From: Cohnella lupini
Lineage (GTDB): Bacteria > Bacillota > Bacilli > Paenibacillales > Paenibacillaceae
Direction of reading: 5' to 3'
DNA: 64,000 nt
Assembly (NCBI RefSeq): GCF_003386205.1
Contig: NZ_QRDY01000002.1
Location: 590,595 to 654,594, forward strand
In this document: positions 63,905 through 64,000 of the stretch, piece after piece
Layout of the letters: each line of letters starts with the position of its first letter
Position numbering within the stretch: the first letter of the stretch is position 1
Made by a program: the position numbers and the translations under genes
Notes under the pieces: model-generated
What the model saw: only the letters and a program-made list of their open reading frames with translations
What the model was told of the DNA's origin: nothing
Database searches by the model: none

Positions 63905-64000
63905 GCGCGCCTAGCCAAGCTAGGCACAACTAGCCGGTGGAAGTCCGGTCGAGGTAAGAGCCAAGTCGCCTCGTAGCTGACGGGCAACTGGTGGAGAGAT
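63905..64000 (+). mobile_element. Likely 5' end of a group II intron, cut by the window end
   Basis: From GCGCG at about 63905, the sequence has features of group II intron domain I: a GCCTAGC/GCTAGGC hairpin (63909-63925), then CCGGTGGAAGTCCGG and the CTCGTAGCTGACGGGCAACTGG stretch of the kind seen in bacterial introns. It lies six bases after a terminator T run; class C introns typically insert there. No reverse transcriptase gene is visible because the window ends. Boundaries are approximate. Confidence 0.62.

Overview
The window looks like a chromosome segment of a spore-forming Gram-positive bacterium of the Paenibacillaceae (Cohnella/Paenibacillus-like). The signs are strong AGGAGG-type ribosome sites, an H-type small acid-soluble spore protein, T-box leaders, a Ku plus split LigD repair set, SLH-type surface anchoring and the ThiL-TsaE-TsaB-RimI-TsaD gene order. 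This assignment is inferred from gene content; no rRNA or tRNA gene was seen.

Positions 1-46500 are one very large cell-surface polysaccharide region. It opens with a truncated WcaI-like glycosyltransferase and a WcaF-like acetyltransferase. A leftward three-gene operon (6383-2143) follows, with two M28-like aminopeptidase-family proteins flanking a protein of unknown function. From 6520 to 18918 lies a nonulosonic (pseudaminic-type) acid module: SpsF/PseF-like cytidylyltransferase, aldo/keto reductase, class III aminotransferase, PseB, PseC, PseG, a formyltransferase in the place where PseH is expected, PseI, a GT4, two tandem FemAB/GNAT-like proteins and a polysialyltransferase-like enzyme. 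From 19015 to 25221 is a first export set (Wzz-like, GT4, Wzy-like, MurJ-like flippase, GT4). From 25348 to 31398 are three beta-helix (pectate-lyase-like) proteins, two with phage tail-fibre-like C-termini, and a secreted SLH/glycoside hydrolase. From 31508 to 46492 is a second set (Wzz plus tyrosine kinase, an antisense Wzy, pyruvyltransferase, five glycosyltransferases, a PP-loop ATPase, UDP-glucose dehydrogenase and two Wzx flippases). No priming glycosyl-phosphate transferase is seen.

The strongest unusual signal is a 17-bp dyad, approximately TGWTACA-N3-TGTAWCA. It recurs at seven intergenic locations (eight primary sites) in front of transcription units of this region and nowhere obvious in coding sequence. 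At four promoters it fills or nearly fills the gap between a TTGACA -35 and the -10, with a second copy 31-35 bp downstream. This argues for one dedicated regulator of the surface-polysaccharide regulon. A similar dyad lies upstream of an HxlR-family regulator gene at 50631.

Positions 46512-60564 are mostly housekeeping: bactofilin plus M23 peptidase, cardiolipin synthase, NHEJ genes (LigD polymerase, LigD ligase, Ku), an HxlR regulator, small spore-related genes, a CAP-domain secreted protein, a toroid-fold protein that seems to use an ATT start, and the ThiL/t6A operon. From 60583 a consensus promoter drives two tandem T-box leaders ahead of leuA, then a methyltransferase and terminator. 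The last about 100 bases look like the 5' end of a group II intron sitting just behind that terminator.
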